Assembly: GCA_027943245.1 (NCBI GenBank)
Contig: JANDJZ010000671.1
Location: 1-24,247, forward strand
Length of the DNA: 24,247 bases
Reading direction: 5' to 3'
Origin: Acanthamoeba sp. SK_2022b
Lineage: Eukaryota; Discosea; Longamoebia; Acanthamoebidae
Position numbers and translations under genes: made by a program. Shown here piece after piece: positions 1 to 9,793 of the stretch. Under the pieces are notes generated by a model. That model was given only the letters and a program-made list of their open reading frames with translations. It made no database searches and had not been told where the DNA came from. Every line of letters starts with the position of its first letter. Positions within the stretch are counted from its first letter, which is position 1.

Positions 1-1837
1 CCTCGGCCGGCTTGCGCGCGCGCGGTTGCTGCGTCTGCTGCGCCGGCCCGTCCTGCTTTGTGGCGGGCCGGCCGGCCACGGCGGCCTCGCCCACCGCGTG
101 GTTTGGCGGTCTCTTCTTCGCGGGCGACGGCGTCGCGGTCGCGCCTTCGGAGGCGGCCTCGAGAGCCCTTCGCTTCTCGCGCAGGCGCTGCAGCTCGGCC
201 TCGCGCTTGGCCGCCTTTTCTTGGGCCTTGGCCGCCTTTTCCTGGGCCTTGGCCTTGGCCATCTTGGTCGTCTGGATGCGCCTGGTCTTGGCGAGCGGCT
301 TTGGGCTCGCGGCCGCGGCCGCCGTGTCCGTAGTAACTGCGGCTGCCTGTGCCAGTCCGACCACGGCGTCGTTTTCGGTTGCCACCGGCGCCGGTGATGT
401 GGTGGCGTTGGTGGGCGCCGGCGCCGGTGAGCTGGTGGAACCAGACGAGGACGGCGCGATGTCGTGCTTGGCGTTGGCGACCGGTGGCCGTCGTGGGGAC
501 GAGGCTTCGGTCTTGCTGTTGGCCGGCGTTGGCGTCTTCTCGTGAACGCCGTCGTCTGGCCTTTTGGTAGGCGGCATGGCGGCTGTCCCGGCGTCAGGCC
601 CCGCTGTCCTGGCGCCGCCTCCCTCGGTTGACTTTTCTGCTGGCCTCTCGTCTGACGATGGCCGCGGCTTCTTGCCTGCCGATACGCCTGCGGCCGGCTG
701 CGTGATCGTCGGCGTCTTTGTAGGCGCCGGCGGGGCAGCGGCCACCTTCGTCGGGCGCTCCTCTCTTTCAGCAGTAACCGGCGGTGCTGGCGGAGCAGAG
801 GGCGACGACGTTGACGACGTACTCGTGGTGGCGGTCCCTGTCGCAACCTCAGGCTTCGGGTTCTCGCTGAGACCAGTCCGCGTAGCGGCCACGGCGTGTG
901 GCGCAGGCGCGGGCCTACTTTCGGCCACCGCCGGGCGCGCATCAGCGTCAGGCGAAACCAATTCTGTCGCCGCTCGGCCCGCTGTGGCGGGACTGGTGAC
1001 CTTGGCGGCGGTGCCGACGACCTTCTCCGTTGTGGACAAAGATGAAGAAGGGGCAATGGGTGAAGCTGAAGCGGCAGTTGAGGTTGGCGATGGTGTCGAC
1101 GGAGATGGCGATTGGGCTGGCTGATGCCGCGGTGCCTTTGGCGCCGCTGGGGAGGAGGCCGGTGGCGTAGGGGCGGTGTGTTGTGGCGTAAGCGCAGTGG
1201 GCTTGGGCGCCGTCGTGGGGAGAGGTTTGGGTGAGGGCGCTTGTGGGTGGAGGATCGGCGGGGTGGCTGGTGCAAGTGGTATAGGTGAGAGGCCGGGAAT
1301 GACGGGATCAGGCCTTCGCGTCGCCAAGCGTGGTGCTGGTAACCCGCCCGCTTCTTCCATGGCTGGTTGAGAAGGAGCAGCCGCCGAGGAGGGCGCTGGT
1401 ACGGCCACAGGCGTCGGCACCGGAGCCGATTGCACAGCCTCTGGTTTTGTGTGGGAGGGCCTGGCCGCCACGTGTGGAGCAGGTTTGGCAGGGCCATTTT
1501 CTTGGACCAGCTTGGGTGGCAGCGTCAAAGTGGGCGCGATAACTGGGGCAGCTATCGTGGCCGCTGTGGGCAGCAGTGCCGGCGCTGGAAGTGCTGGAAG
1601 TGCTGCTGGGGAAGGTACATCCAAAATTGGTGGGGAGCTCACGGGCGCGTGGGCCCCTAACAGGACTGACGCACTCGTCGAGAGTGCAGGCGGTCTGATA
1701 AGCGGTGTGGAGCCAAATACCAAGTCGAGGAGACCCTTGCCGCGCTGCGACTCGGCTTTACGCACGCGCTTGCTGCTCAGGTTACCCTCGGCTGTCTTGA
1801 AGCGGCGCGTGCTTGTTGGAGGTTCCCCTGAAGCCAT
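1..1837 (-). CDS. Pro/Ala/Ser-rich low-complexity protein, C-terminus off the window
   Basis: The frame starts at ATG 1837-1835 and stays open to the window edge: 612 codons with no stop, and the 3' end lies outside. An in-frame TAA sits 10 nt upstream (1849-1847), which supports this start. The first 40 residues are basic (TSTRRFKTAEGNLSSKRVRK), and then several hundred residues are rich in Pro, Ala, Ser and Thr with almost no aromatics. Residues about 522-557 form a charged helical, probably coiled-coil stretch (repeats of AKAQEKAA, then REAELQRLREKRRALEAA). A nuclear or scaffold role is possible from the basic patches, but I do not recognise the family and assign no function. It is divergent from purL, with about 556 bp between the start codons. 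The lack of introns over 1.8 kb is unusual here. GC-rich open frames on the opposite strand are shadows. Confidence 0.7.
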   Translation of the reverse strand, partial: MASGEPPTSTRRFKTAEGNLSSKRVRKAESQRGKGLLDLVFGSTPLIRPPALSTSASVLLGAHAPVSSPPILDVPSPAALPALPAPALLPTAATIAAPVIAPTLTLPPKLVQENGPAKPAPHVAARPSHTKPEAVQSAPVPTPVAVPAPSSAAAPSQPAMEEAGGLPAPRLATRRPDPVIPGLSPIPLAPATPPILHPQAPSPKPLPTTAPKPTALTPQHTAPTPPASSPAAPKAPRHQPAQSPSPSTPSPTSTAASASPIAPSSSLSTTEKVVGTAAKVTSPATAGRAATELVSPDADARPAVAESRPAPAPHAVAATRTGLSENPKPEVATGTATTSTSSTSSPSAPPAPPVTAEREERPTKVAAAPPAPTKTPTITQPAAGVSAGKKPRPSSDERPAEKSTEGGGARTAGPDAGTAAMPPTKRPDDGVHEKTPTPANSKTEASSPRRPPVANAKHDIAPSSSGSTSSPAPAPTNATTSPAPVATENDAVVGLAQAAAVTTDTAAAAASPKPLAKTRRIQTTKMAKAKAQEKAAKAQEKAAKREAELQRLREKRRALEAASEGATATPSPAKKRPPNHAVGEAAVAGRPATKQDGPAQQTQQPRARKPAE

Positions 1838-2393
1838 GCAGCGATATTATGCATAATTAGCATGTTTAATTAAAGAAATCGTTTCTGCCACAGCTCGCGG
1901 GTCTATGGAGGCGCTTTGTTGCCACAAGAGCCATAGCCACAAGAGCTATGCTTCTGGTTTTGAGATAAAAAGGAAAAAAACCTGCAGAAGTAGGGCCATA
2001 CCGTTGGAGGGGAGACCGGAGCCCTGCACGGACTGGTCTATGGTCCCAAGGGACGACATAGCAGCCGCCTCTGTGGTTCGTGTTGTTGAATCGACGTCAG
2101 TTTGAAGTGTGCCTGGTATTTGGTAAGTGTGAAGAACCTTTCAAGGAGAAAAGCAAGGAGGGAAAAGAAAGGGAAAAGAGCTCTGTGTCGTGCACAGATC
2201 GAGCACGCTACGAATAGTGACTGTCTGCGGAAGAGCGGAGGAGCCAAGACGAGGCCGCGGCGTGCACACTCCGACGCTCACACCACCAGCCCGGTAGGCA
2301 CGCCTCAATCCTCCCCCTTGGCGTCCGTGGCAAAGATCAGTGTGGCTGATGCGCTCTGCTTTGCACACAGAGCAAAGATCGCCACAAAACAAG
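1838..2393. promoter_or_regulatory. Divergent intergenic region between the Pro-rich gene and purL
   Basis: This interval should hold both promoters and 5' leaders. A near-perfect 15-bp tandem duplication occurs at 1921-1935/1936-1950 (GCCACAAGAGCCATA, then GCCACAAGAGCTATG). The region is AT-richer than the flanking exons. I see no convincing TATA box, tRNA or additional coding exon. An upstream in-frame ATG for purL lies at 2349. Confidence 0.4.
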
Positions 2394-3002
2394 ATGCAGT
2401 CCGATTCAGCGATGCTCCACTATTACCGCACTCCGGGGCTTCTGCCTTCTCAACAGGGTAATACTGCTTGCCTCTACACTTGGATCGGAGCTACATCTTT
2501 CGCTTTACACAGGATGCCGCGTTATTTTTTCTTTTTTATTAATTTATTTATTAATCGATTAAACCCTTTTCCGTTGCGCGCAGGTAAGATCAAAGAGAAG
2601 CTGGCTCTGGCTGCTCCCACACACCGCCTCGCGAGCTTCGAGACGGAGTACTGCTTCAACGTGCAGACCACCCACCCGCTCGACGAGCCGCAGCAACGGG
2701 TCCTGCAGTGGCTCCTGCGCGAGACTTTTGAACCGCAGAACTTTGGCAGCGCCTCCTTCCTCAAGGCACGTTCGCCGCCATAGCACGCGCGCGCAGCTGG
2801 CTATGGGCAACCGCGCTCATCTTGGCGCCGTCTGCTCTTTTCGTGTGCTCGCTCGCTAGGGCGAGGGGTCTCACGTGTACACGTTCGAGATCGGGCCCCG
2901 CTTGAGCTTCGCCACCGCCTGGTCGACCAACGCCGTGGCCATCTGCCATGCCAGCGGCCTCGCTCCCATCCAACGCGTCGAGCGAAGCCGGCGGTACCGC
3001 TT

Positions 3003-3059
<57 letters not shown>

Positions 3060-3061
3060 CT

Positions 3062-3119
<58 letters not shown>

Positions 3120-5109
3120 GCCACGCGGTGGCATCTTACCCGCCTTCGTGTGGCATGGCTGCCCCTACTCCAGCATCCAGTTTGCGTTGGACAAGGAGCT
3201 GTCCCCGGAGCAGATCCAGCGATTCGTGGCCTCCATCCACGACAAGATGACCGAGTGCGTCTACGCCGAGCCGCTCCGATCGTTCGAAACCAACATCAAG
3301 CCCGAGGTGCGCGTCGGTGCACCGATCTCGCGCGTGCCGGTGATGAGGCCACGCTTAACTCCTCGTCGATGTCTGCTCGCCGGTGGCAGGGTTGGTCGGT
3401 GATCCCCATCATGGAGGAGGGCAGGGCCGCTCTAGAGAAGGTGAACAAGGAGATGGGCCTGGCCCTTGACGACTGGGATCTCGACTACTACACCAAGCTG
3501 TTCACCGAGGTCCGCTTTCTTCTTCTGAATTCGATGCTGGATTATTTATTTTCTATTATTTATTTATTTATATATTTATCATTCTTAATGGTCCAAACGT
3601 GTAGGAGATGAAACGTAACCCAACGTCTGTGGAGGCCTTCGACATCTCCCAGTCCAACAGCGAACACTCAAGACATTGGTTCTTCAAGGGCAGGTGCGTC
3701 GCCTTACGCCCTATCCCCTTGCTCGTCGTCTGCCTGGAACGCTCAACTGTTGCCTTCCACCATCACCACCTACAGGCTGGTGATCGACGGAAAGGAAGTG
3801 GAGGAGTCGCTGATGGACCTGGTCATCCAAACGCTCGAGGCCAACCGCAACAACTCGCTCATTGCCTTCCGGTAAAGCATTTCTAGCCTTCCTCACAGCT
3901 CACAACGATCTCTCGCCAGATGCTCACTCATTTTTTTATTAAATCAATTTAATTTTTATTTAAGCGATAATTCGTCGACGATGAAGGGCTATCCAATCAA
4001 GGCGCTCCTGCCCTCCAAGCCCGGCCAGCCGGGACCCATGGAGGTCCAGGCCGTGGAGTACGACGTCCTCCTCACCGCCGAGACCCACAACTTCCCCACT
4101 GGTAGACACGACACCTTCCCTGCTTCCACTCGCGACCGTAAGGCGATCACTCACTCGCTCTGGTCCTTGCAGGCGTCGCGCCTTTCCCTGGCGCCGAGAC
4201 CGGAACCGGCGGCCGCATCCGCGACACTCACGCCACGGGTACCTTGTCCTCCTGTTTTTTTTTTTTTTTTAAAAAAAAGTAAGTTATTGCATGACTGAAC
4301 AAAAACAAAAACAAAAACAAAAACAAAAACAAAAACAAAAACAAAAAAATACCACAAACAAAAACAAAAAATTAGGGCGCGGATCGTTGGTGGTGGCCGG
4401 CACGGCGGGCTACTGCGTGGGCAACCTCCACATCCCCGAGTACCCGCTCGCGTGGGAGGAGGAGTACAAGGAGTGGAAGTACCCGGCCAAGTTCGCCAGC
4501 CCGCTCCAGATCGAGCTCGAGGCCTCGAACGGCGCCAGCGACTACGGCAACAAGTTTGGCGAGCCCCTCATCGCCGGCTTCACCCGCTCCTTTGGCATGC
4601 GCCTCCCCAACGGCGAGCGCCGGGAGTTCATGAAGGCACGCCTTTCCCCATTCGCTCCTCATTTTAATGATAATTGTTGCACTGTAACTCCATTAACGCG
4701 CTTTTTTTTAAAAAATATCCATTTATCGATACAGCCAATCATGTTCACGGGCGGGCTCGGTCAGATGGACCACAGGCACGTGGAGAAGGCCAAGCCCGAG
4801 AAGGGCATGCTGGTGGTCAAGCTGGGCGGGCCGGCCTACCGCATCGGCGTGGGCGGAGGCGCCGCGTCGTCCATGGTGCAGGGCACCAACGCCGAGGAGC
4901 TCGACTTCCAGGCCGTCCAGCGTGGCGACGCAGAGATGGGCCAGAAGGTCAACCGCGTCATCCGCGCCTGCGTCGAGCTGGGCGACCGCAACCCCATCGT
5001 GTCCATCCACGACCAGGGCGCCGGCGGCAACGGCAACGTGCTCAAGGAAATCGTCGAGCCCGAGGGAGCTCGCATTGGTGCGCTGCAACTCTCTCTCTCT
5101 CTCTCTCTC

Positions 5110-5174
<65 letters not shown>

Positions 5175-6201
5175 GTGTGTGTCGTGTTGTGCGTGCGTGT
5201 GTGCGATGTTATCAATGCATTGACAAGGATGACGAAACAGAGATTCGGTCGATTCACTTGGGCGATCACACGCTGTCGGTGATGGAGATCTGGGGCGCCG
5301 AATACCAGGAGAACGACGCCCTTCTCCTCAAGAAGGACGACGCCTCCCTCTTCGACAGCATCTGCCACGTGCGCTCTTCCTCCTCCGCGACTCCTGCCCT
5401 GCGGCACGCTGATAGTTGTCGCATTTATTTATTTATTTATTTATTTATTTTATTGCATGTGGTGCAGCGCGAGGACTGCCCCTACGCTGTGGTGGGCGTG
5501 GTCAGCGGCGATGGCCACTTGATCCTGCACGACGAGAAGGACGACACCGTTCCGCTCGACCTCGATTTGGTACTGCTTTTATTTTTATTATTCTTATTAT
5601 TATTATTATTATTCTTATTATTTTATCAGCTCGAACGCCTCCTTCATTCTTTATTGCATGGGCTCACTCCGCTTCGACTCCTCCTCCTCCTCGCCACGAC
5701 AGGACGCGTTCCTGGCCAAGATGCCCCGCAAGACCTTCGTGTCCGATCGCCTCAAGTTTGAGCACACGCCCTTCGCCCTGCCCTCATCGCTCGGTATATC
5801 TCATCGCTGTTCTGTTCTGTTCCGTTTCGTTTGGGTTTCGTTTGGGTTTCGTTTCTGTTTGGTTTTTACCCAATTGTCTCACGTTGTACTGGCTCGGTGC
5901 AGATGCGACCAACGCGCAGGCGGTGGTGTCCGGCGTGCTGTCGCGCGTGCAGCGTCTGCTGAGCGTGGGCTCCAAGCGGTTCCTCACCACCAAGGTCGAC
6001 CGGTCCGTGACGGGCCTCATCGCCCAGCAGCAGTGCGTGGGCCCGCTCCACATTCCGTTGGCCGACTACGCCGTCGTGGCCCAGTCCTACGAGGGCCTCA
6101 CCGGCGGCGTCACGGCCATCGGCGAGCAGCCCATCAAGGGCCTCACCAACCCGCAGGTACTACGCCGCCGCCACGCTGCCCCCACAAGATTGCACAATTA
6201 A

Positions 6202-6279
<78 letters not shown>

Positions 6280-6598
6280 TGTGTGGACGAGCAGGCGATG
6301 GCGCGCATGTCTGTGGGCGAGATGCTGACCAACATCGTGTGGGCCAAGCTCAGCGCGCTGGGCGACATCAAGTGCAGCGGCAATTGGATGTGGGCGGCCA
6401 AGCTGCCCCACGAGGGCGCCGCCCTCTACGACGCCTGCAAGGCCATGAGCGAGATGATGATCCAGCTCGGCATCGCCATCGACGGCGGCAAGGACAGCCT
6501 CAGGTACAGTCTCTCCCCCTCTTGCAAGGAGGCGGTCGTGTCCAACAGGGATTGACTTGAGATCGGCCTCGCATGTAACAACAACAACAACAACAACC

Positions 6599-6642
<44 letters not shown>

Positions 6643-7924
6643 AGCATGGCGGCGCTGGCGGACGGCGAGACGGTGAAGGCGCCCGGCACGCTGGTCGTGT
6701 CCGGCTACTGCACGACGCCCGACTTCTCGAAGAAGGTCACTCCCGACCTCAAGGGCCCGCTCGCCGGCATTCCCTCCACGCTGCTCCTCATCGATCTCGG
6801 CGCCAATGTACGTTGTCCCCCACCTCTCGTTGCATGGCAACCTTGCGCCTAGGAGAGACGCCTCTGGAATCTAAGATGTTGCACGAAACGTGCGCACTTT
6901 TGCATTCTCGGTTTTGTAGAAGAACCGCATTGGCGGGTCGGCGCTGGGTCAGGTCTACAACCAGCCGGGCGGCGAGGTGCCCGACGTGAACGACGTGGAC
7001 CAGCTGAAGAAGGCATTCCTCGCCGTACAGGAGCTGCTCGACCAGAGGAAGATCCTGGCCGGCCACGACCGCAGCGACGGCGGGCTCATCACAGCTCTCC
7101 TCGGTACTGGCCTACAACCCCCCCCCCTCTTTTCCCCTCGATCTCAAACTCACCGTTGAACCGTTGATTTGTTGGCGACCGCAGAGATGGCCTACGCAGG
7201 CAACTGCGGCTTCAGTGTCACGCTTAACTCCGGACTGTGCGAGGGCGAAGGTAACGGGAAGCTCGCCTGGTATTGGTTGGTTGTTCGGTTGGTATGCAAG
7301 GAACGCTCACTGGAGTGATCGCTCCTCCCTGCGCTGCGCGTGCAGAGCTGGCGATGACGATCGTGCGCACCCTGTTCGCCGAGGAGCTGGGCCTGGTGCT
7401 GGAGGTGCACGCCGACCACGCCGACGAGGTGGTGAGCTTCCTCCACGCCCAGGGCCTGCGACACGTGATCACGCTGGGCACCACGACCCGCGATGACCGT
7501 ATCAAGCTCACGTCCAACGGTCACCTCATCATCGACCAGCCCATGACCCAACTCAGGTGCGCCCACCATTCATTTTATGAAATATTGTTATGAAATGAAA
7601 TGTGTTTCGAAATGCTGACGAGCTTCGGGGACAGGAACGAGTGGGAGGAGACGTCGTTCCAGCTGGACAAGCGTCAGGCCAACCCCAAGTGCGTCGAGGA
7701 GGAGCGCGCCGGTCTCGCTTCCCGCAAGGTGACCTTGTCCCCCCCCCCCCGCCACCCTGCGCGTTGGCGTTGCGCTGACGCTCTGCGCGTATGCCGACGT
7801 TGCCCAGGCCCCCGATTACCGCTTGACCTTCGAGCCGCGCCCGACGCCGACGGCCTGGTTCGCCGACGGCAAGCCCCGCGTCGCCGTGCTTCGAGAAGAG
7901 GGCTCCAACGGTGACAGGTCTGCA

Positions 7925-7999
<75 letters not shown>

Positions 8000-9313
8000 G
8001 AGACGATGGCTCACCGATGGCGTGCGCAGGGAGATGGCGGGCGCGTTCAACGCGGCCGGGTTCGAGGCGTGGGACGTGAAGATGAAGGACCTGCTCGAGG
8101 GCAAGGTCTCCCTCTCCCAGTTCCGCGGCATCGCCTTCGTGGGCGGGTTCAGGTTCGTCGTCGTGCTCCTCCCCCGACCACCATGTTGTCTGTTCGTGTG
8201 TTGTGTTGTGTTGTTGTGTGTGTGTGTGTTGACTTCGACTGCGTTGGACAGCTACGCCGACGTGATGGACTCGGGCAAGGGCTGGGCAGGTCTCATCCAC
8301 TTCAACAAGAAGCTGCTCGAGGTATACATTCGCTCCCTTCCTGTTCATGTCTACCCACACGTGAGGCTAACAAACATCAACAACCAATCACAATCAACCG
8401 ACAATCAACCGAACAACCAATAACAACGCAGGAATTCCAAGCGTTCTACCGTAGCAAGGACACGTTCTCGCTGGGCATCTGCAACGGGTGCCAGCTGATG
8501 GCGCTGCTGGGCGCCATTCCCTTCCCCAAGTACGAGCAGGCCCTGGAGGCCGACGGCGACAGGAACGACGCCGAGGAGGCCTGGTTCCAGTCGCAGCCCC
8601 GCTTCATCCACAACGAGTCCGAGCGATTCGAGTCCCGCTTCGTGACCCTCAAGATCATGGAGGGCAACCCTTCCATCTTCCTCAAGGGTATATCATCCAT
8701 CACCACCACCACCATTACCATTACCATCATCATCATCATCATCGTCATCACCATCACCATCACCATCATCACGTGCTCACGTTAATGTTGTGGGTTGTTG
8801 CACGAATCAGGCATGGAGGGATCGTCGCTGGGATGCTGGTCGTCCCACGGGGAGGGCAAGGTGCACTTCCCGAGCAAGGCCGTCGAGGAGCAGGTCCTCC
8901 AGCAGCACCTCGCCCCCATCCGCTACGTCGACGACCACAACCGCCCCACCGAGACGTACGCCACCTTAAATGCTGCTGACGTCAGCAGCAGGTTGTAACA
9001 CGCGCGCGCGCGTGTGACCTCACCTTTGTTTGGCTTTTGTGTGTTGCGTGTGTGTGTTGCGTGTGTGCGTAGGTATCCGTTCAACCCGAACGGGTCGACA
9101 CAGGGCATCGCGGCGCTGTGCTCGCCCGACGGTCGCCACATGGCCATCATGCCCCACCCCGAGCGCACGTTCCTCAGCTGGCAGTGGGCGTGGATGCCCC
9201 ACGAGTGGAAGCAGGCGGAGGAGGATGGGGGCGTGCGCGTGTCGCCGTGGCTCCACATTTTCCAGAACGCGCGTCGCTGGTGCGACGACACCTCGTCCAC
9301 CCAACGGCAGTGA
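2394..9313 (+). CDS. purL (PFAS): Phosphoribosylformylglycinamidine synthase (FGAM synthase), 27 exons
   Basis: Converts FGAR, glutamine and ATP to FGAM, step four of de novo purine synthesis in the cytosol. Exons: 2394-2457, 2584-2765, 2860-2993, 3174-3306, 3390-3509, 3605-3693, 3776-3871, 3965-4101, 4173-4238, 4376-4635, 4735-5077, 5241-5368, 5468-5569, 5703-5793, 5903-6156, 6295-6503, 6645-6807, 6920-7103, 7185-7250, 7346-7556, 7635-7728, 7808-7917, 8030-8152, 8252-8321, 8432-8687, 8811-8955, 9073-9313. They sum to 1357 codons (1356 aa), close to the roughly 1340 of animal PFAS. Visible motifs include NSEHSRHWFFKG, AETHNFPTG, GTGGRIRD, HDQGAGGNGNVLKE, KCSGNWMW and GGKDSL. The C-terminal class I glutaminase has Cys1160 (GICNGCQ), His1305 and Glu1307 (MPHPER), so it looks active. 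Introns 2 and 10 are GC-AG. In-frame ATGs at 2349 and 2412 are alternative starts; family N-termini (LHFYR-like) match just after 2412. Confidence 0.96.
2766..2859 (+). other. GC-AG intron 2 of purL
   Basis: The donor reads AAG|GCACGT and the acceptor CGCTAG|G. Joining gives SASFLK-GEGSHVYTFEIGPRLSF, which aligns with the PFAS family (EVGPRLNF). No GT donor nearby keeps the frame. A second AG six bases downstream (acceptor after 2865) would drop Gly-Glu in frame, so the exact 3' site is ambiguous by two codons. Confidence 0.8.
3004..3116. repeat. Compound (CA)n-(AG)n-(CA)n microsatellite in purL intron 3
   Basis: Two long CA tracts flank a short AG tract and a TGA interruption. The tract fills most of the intron 2994-3173, whose removal gives RRIQFALDKELSPEQ, matching the length of the PFAS family at this point. 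Confidence 0.95.
4255..4348. repeat. Poly(T)16-poly(A)8 and (CAAAAA)n repeat in purL intron 9
   Basis: The T tract (4255-4270) runs straight into an A tract (4271-4278), so the transcript could form a U-A hairpin. About 20 bases on, a hexanucleotide CAAAAA tandem starts at 4300. It sits just before the acceptor at 4375, which has no pyrimidine tract. Confidence 0.9.
4636..4734 (+). other. GC-AG intron 10 of purL, 99 nt and stop-free in frame
   Basis: The donor is AAG|GCACGC and the acceptor GATACAG|CC. Removal joins RREFMK to PIMFTGG, which is the exact family sequence (human REWIK-PIMFSGG). The intron is a multiple of three with no in-frame stop, so gene finders that require GT would read through it and add 33 spurious residues. 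Confidence 0.85.
5089..5182. repeat. (CT)n-(GT)n microsatellite in purL intron 11
   Basis: A CT tract passes directly into a long GT tract, beginning 11 nt after the GT donor at 5078. Splicing 5077 to 5241 gives GARIEIRSIHLGDHTLS, matching the family. Confidence 0.95.
5423..5453. repeat. (TTTA)n in purL intron 12
   Basis: Tandem TTTA repeat ending 14 nt before the acceptor at 5467. Its T-richness may stand in for the pyrimidine tract. The next intron (5570-5702) contains a related TTA/TTTTA run at about 5577-5627. Confidence 0.9.
6204..6278. repeat. (GT)n microsatellite in purL intron 15
   Basis: GT tandem with one GC interruption filling over half of intron 6157-6294. It ends 16 nt before the acceptor GAGCAG|GCG. 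Confidence 0.95.
6577..6643. repeat. (CAA)n microsatellite abutting a purL 3' splice site
   Basis: CAA tandem, interrupted once, that runs directly into the acceptor CAAAG|C at 6644. The junction gives GGKDSLSMAAL, correct for the family, so the splice site is well supported although there is no pyrimidine tract. Confidence 0.95.
7926..7996. repeat. (CA)n microsatellite in purL intron 22
   Basis: Pure CA tandem starting eight bases after the donor at 7918. Splicing 7917 to 8030 restores REEGSNGDREMAGAF, the conserved start of the glutaminase domain. Confidence 0.95.
8692..8771. repeat. (CAT/CAC)n trinucleotide repeat in purL intron 25
   Basis: Degenerate CAT/CAC/ATT trinucleotide tract beginning four bases after the donor at 8688. 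The exon join gives LKGMEGSSLGCWSSHGEG. Confidence 0.9.
8971..8990. repeat. 20-bp perfect palindrome with TGACGTCA core in the last purL intron
   Basis: The 20 bases are identical to their reverse complement, with arms TGCTGC and core TGACGTCA, the full ATF/CREB-type site. It lies in intron 8956-9072. The intron assignment rests on the join TET-YPFNPNGS, which matches the family (TEQYPLNPNGS). An alternating CG run follows at about 9000-9012. Confidence 0.85.
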
Positions 9314-9793
9314 GCTAGCCATCCCTCCCTTTCCCTCCCCCTGCGGTTTCCTCTGCCCACCCAATAAATAAGTGTTTTGGTCATCTCCGCGGCCAACTTC
9401 GGTCCCCGACTCGAACTTGGTGTTCACGAGAAGAAGAGGCACCGCGCCAGAACGCATTCTTCGTAAGGACACGTGCATAAATCATCACGAATAGTGCGTA
9501 TAATACTGGCCTTGCCGCAGGTTAAGCAGTCCACTGACCACGCAGAGGCAGAGGCGCTCCTGACTGTGACCATAGAGGCTGGAGCCGTGATTCTGCTGAT
9601 CATAGGTATGATGCATTGGGCGGGTATAGAAAGTCACACAAGTCATAGAAAGTCACACAATACACCACAAAAGGCAAGTGTGTTCGCTCCTGCTCATGTG
9701 GGGGGGGGCTAGCACTCAGGGCATGCGGGTGTAACCATTTTATATTCAGAGCCCTCACGTCTTTTACACTCACAACAATACGCGAGCGACGGT
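9314..9793. other. Convergent 3' intergenic region, purL / thaumatin-like gene
   Basis: Apart from the purL poly(A) signal, I see no coding, RNA or repeat feature beyond a short G run at about 9700-9708. It should contain the 3' UTRs of both convergent genes. Confidence 0.5.
9363..9368 (+). terminator. Poly(A) signal of purL
   Basis: AATAAA (within CCAATAAATAAG) lies 50 nt after the purL stop codon and is correctly placed for 3'-end formation. Confidence 0.6.

Noticed and set aside
12..1856. Several plus-strand open frames of 90-190 codons
   Set aside because: They lie opposite the single 612-codon minus-strand frame, have arbitrary GC-driven composition, and no one of them spans the region.
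2761..3250. Open frames encoding His-Thr or Cys-Val runs, and similar ones at the other CA/GT arrays
   Set aside because: These are translations of intronic dinucleotide repeats; the splice joins around them restore conserved protein sequence.
4291..5223. A 310-codon continuous plus-strand frame taken as one exon of purL
   Set aside because: It begins in the CAAAAA repeat, reads through the GC-AG intron and ends in a GT repeat; family alignment supports two exons inside it.
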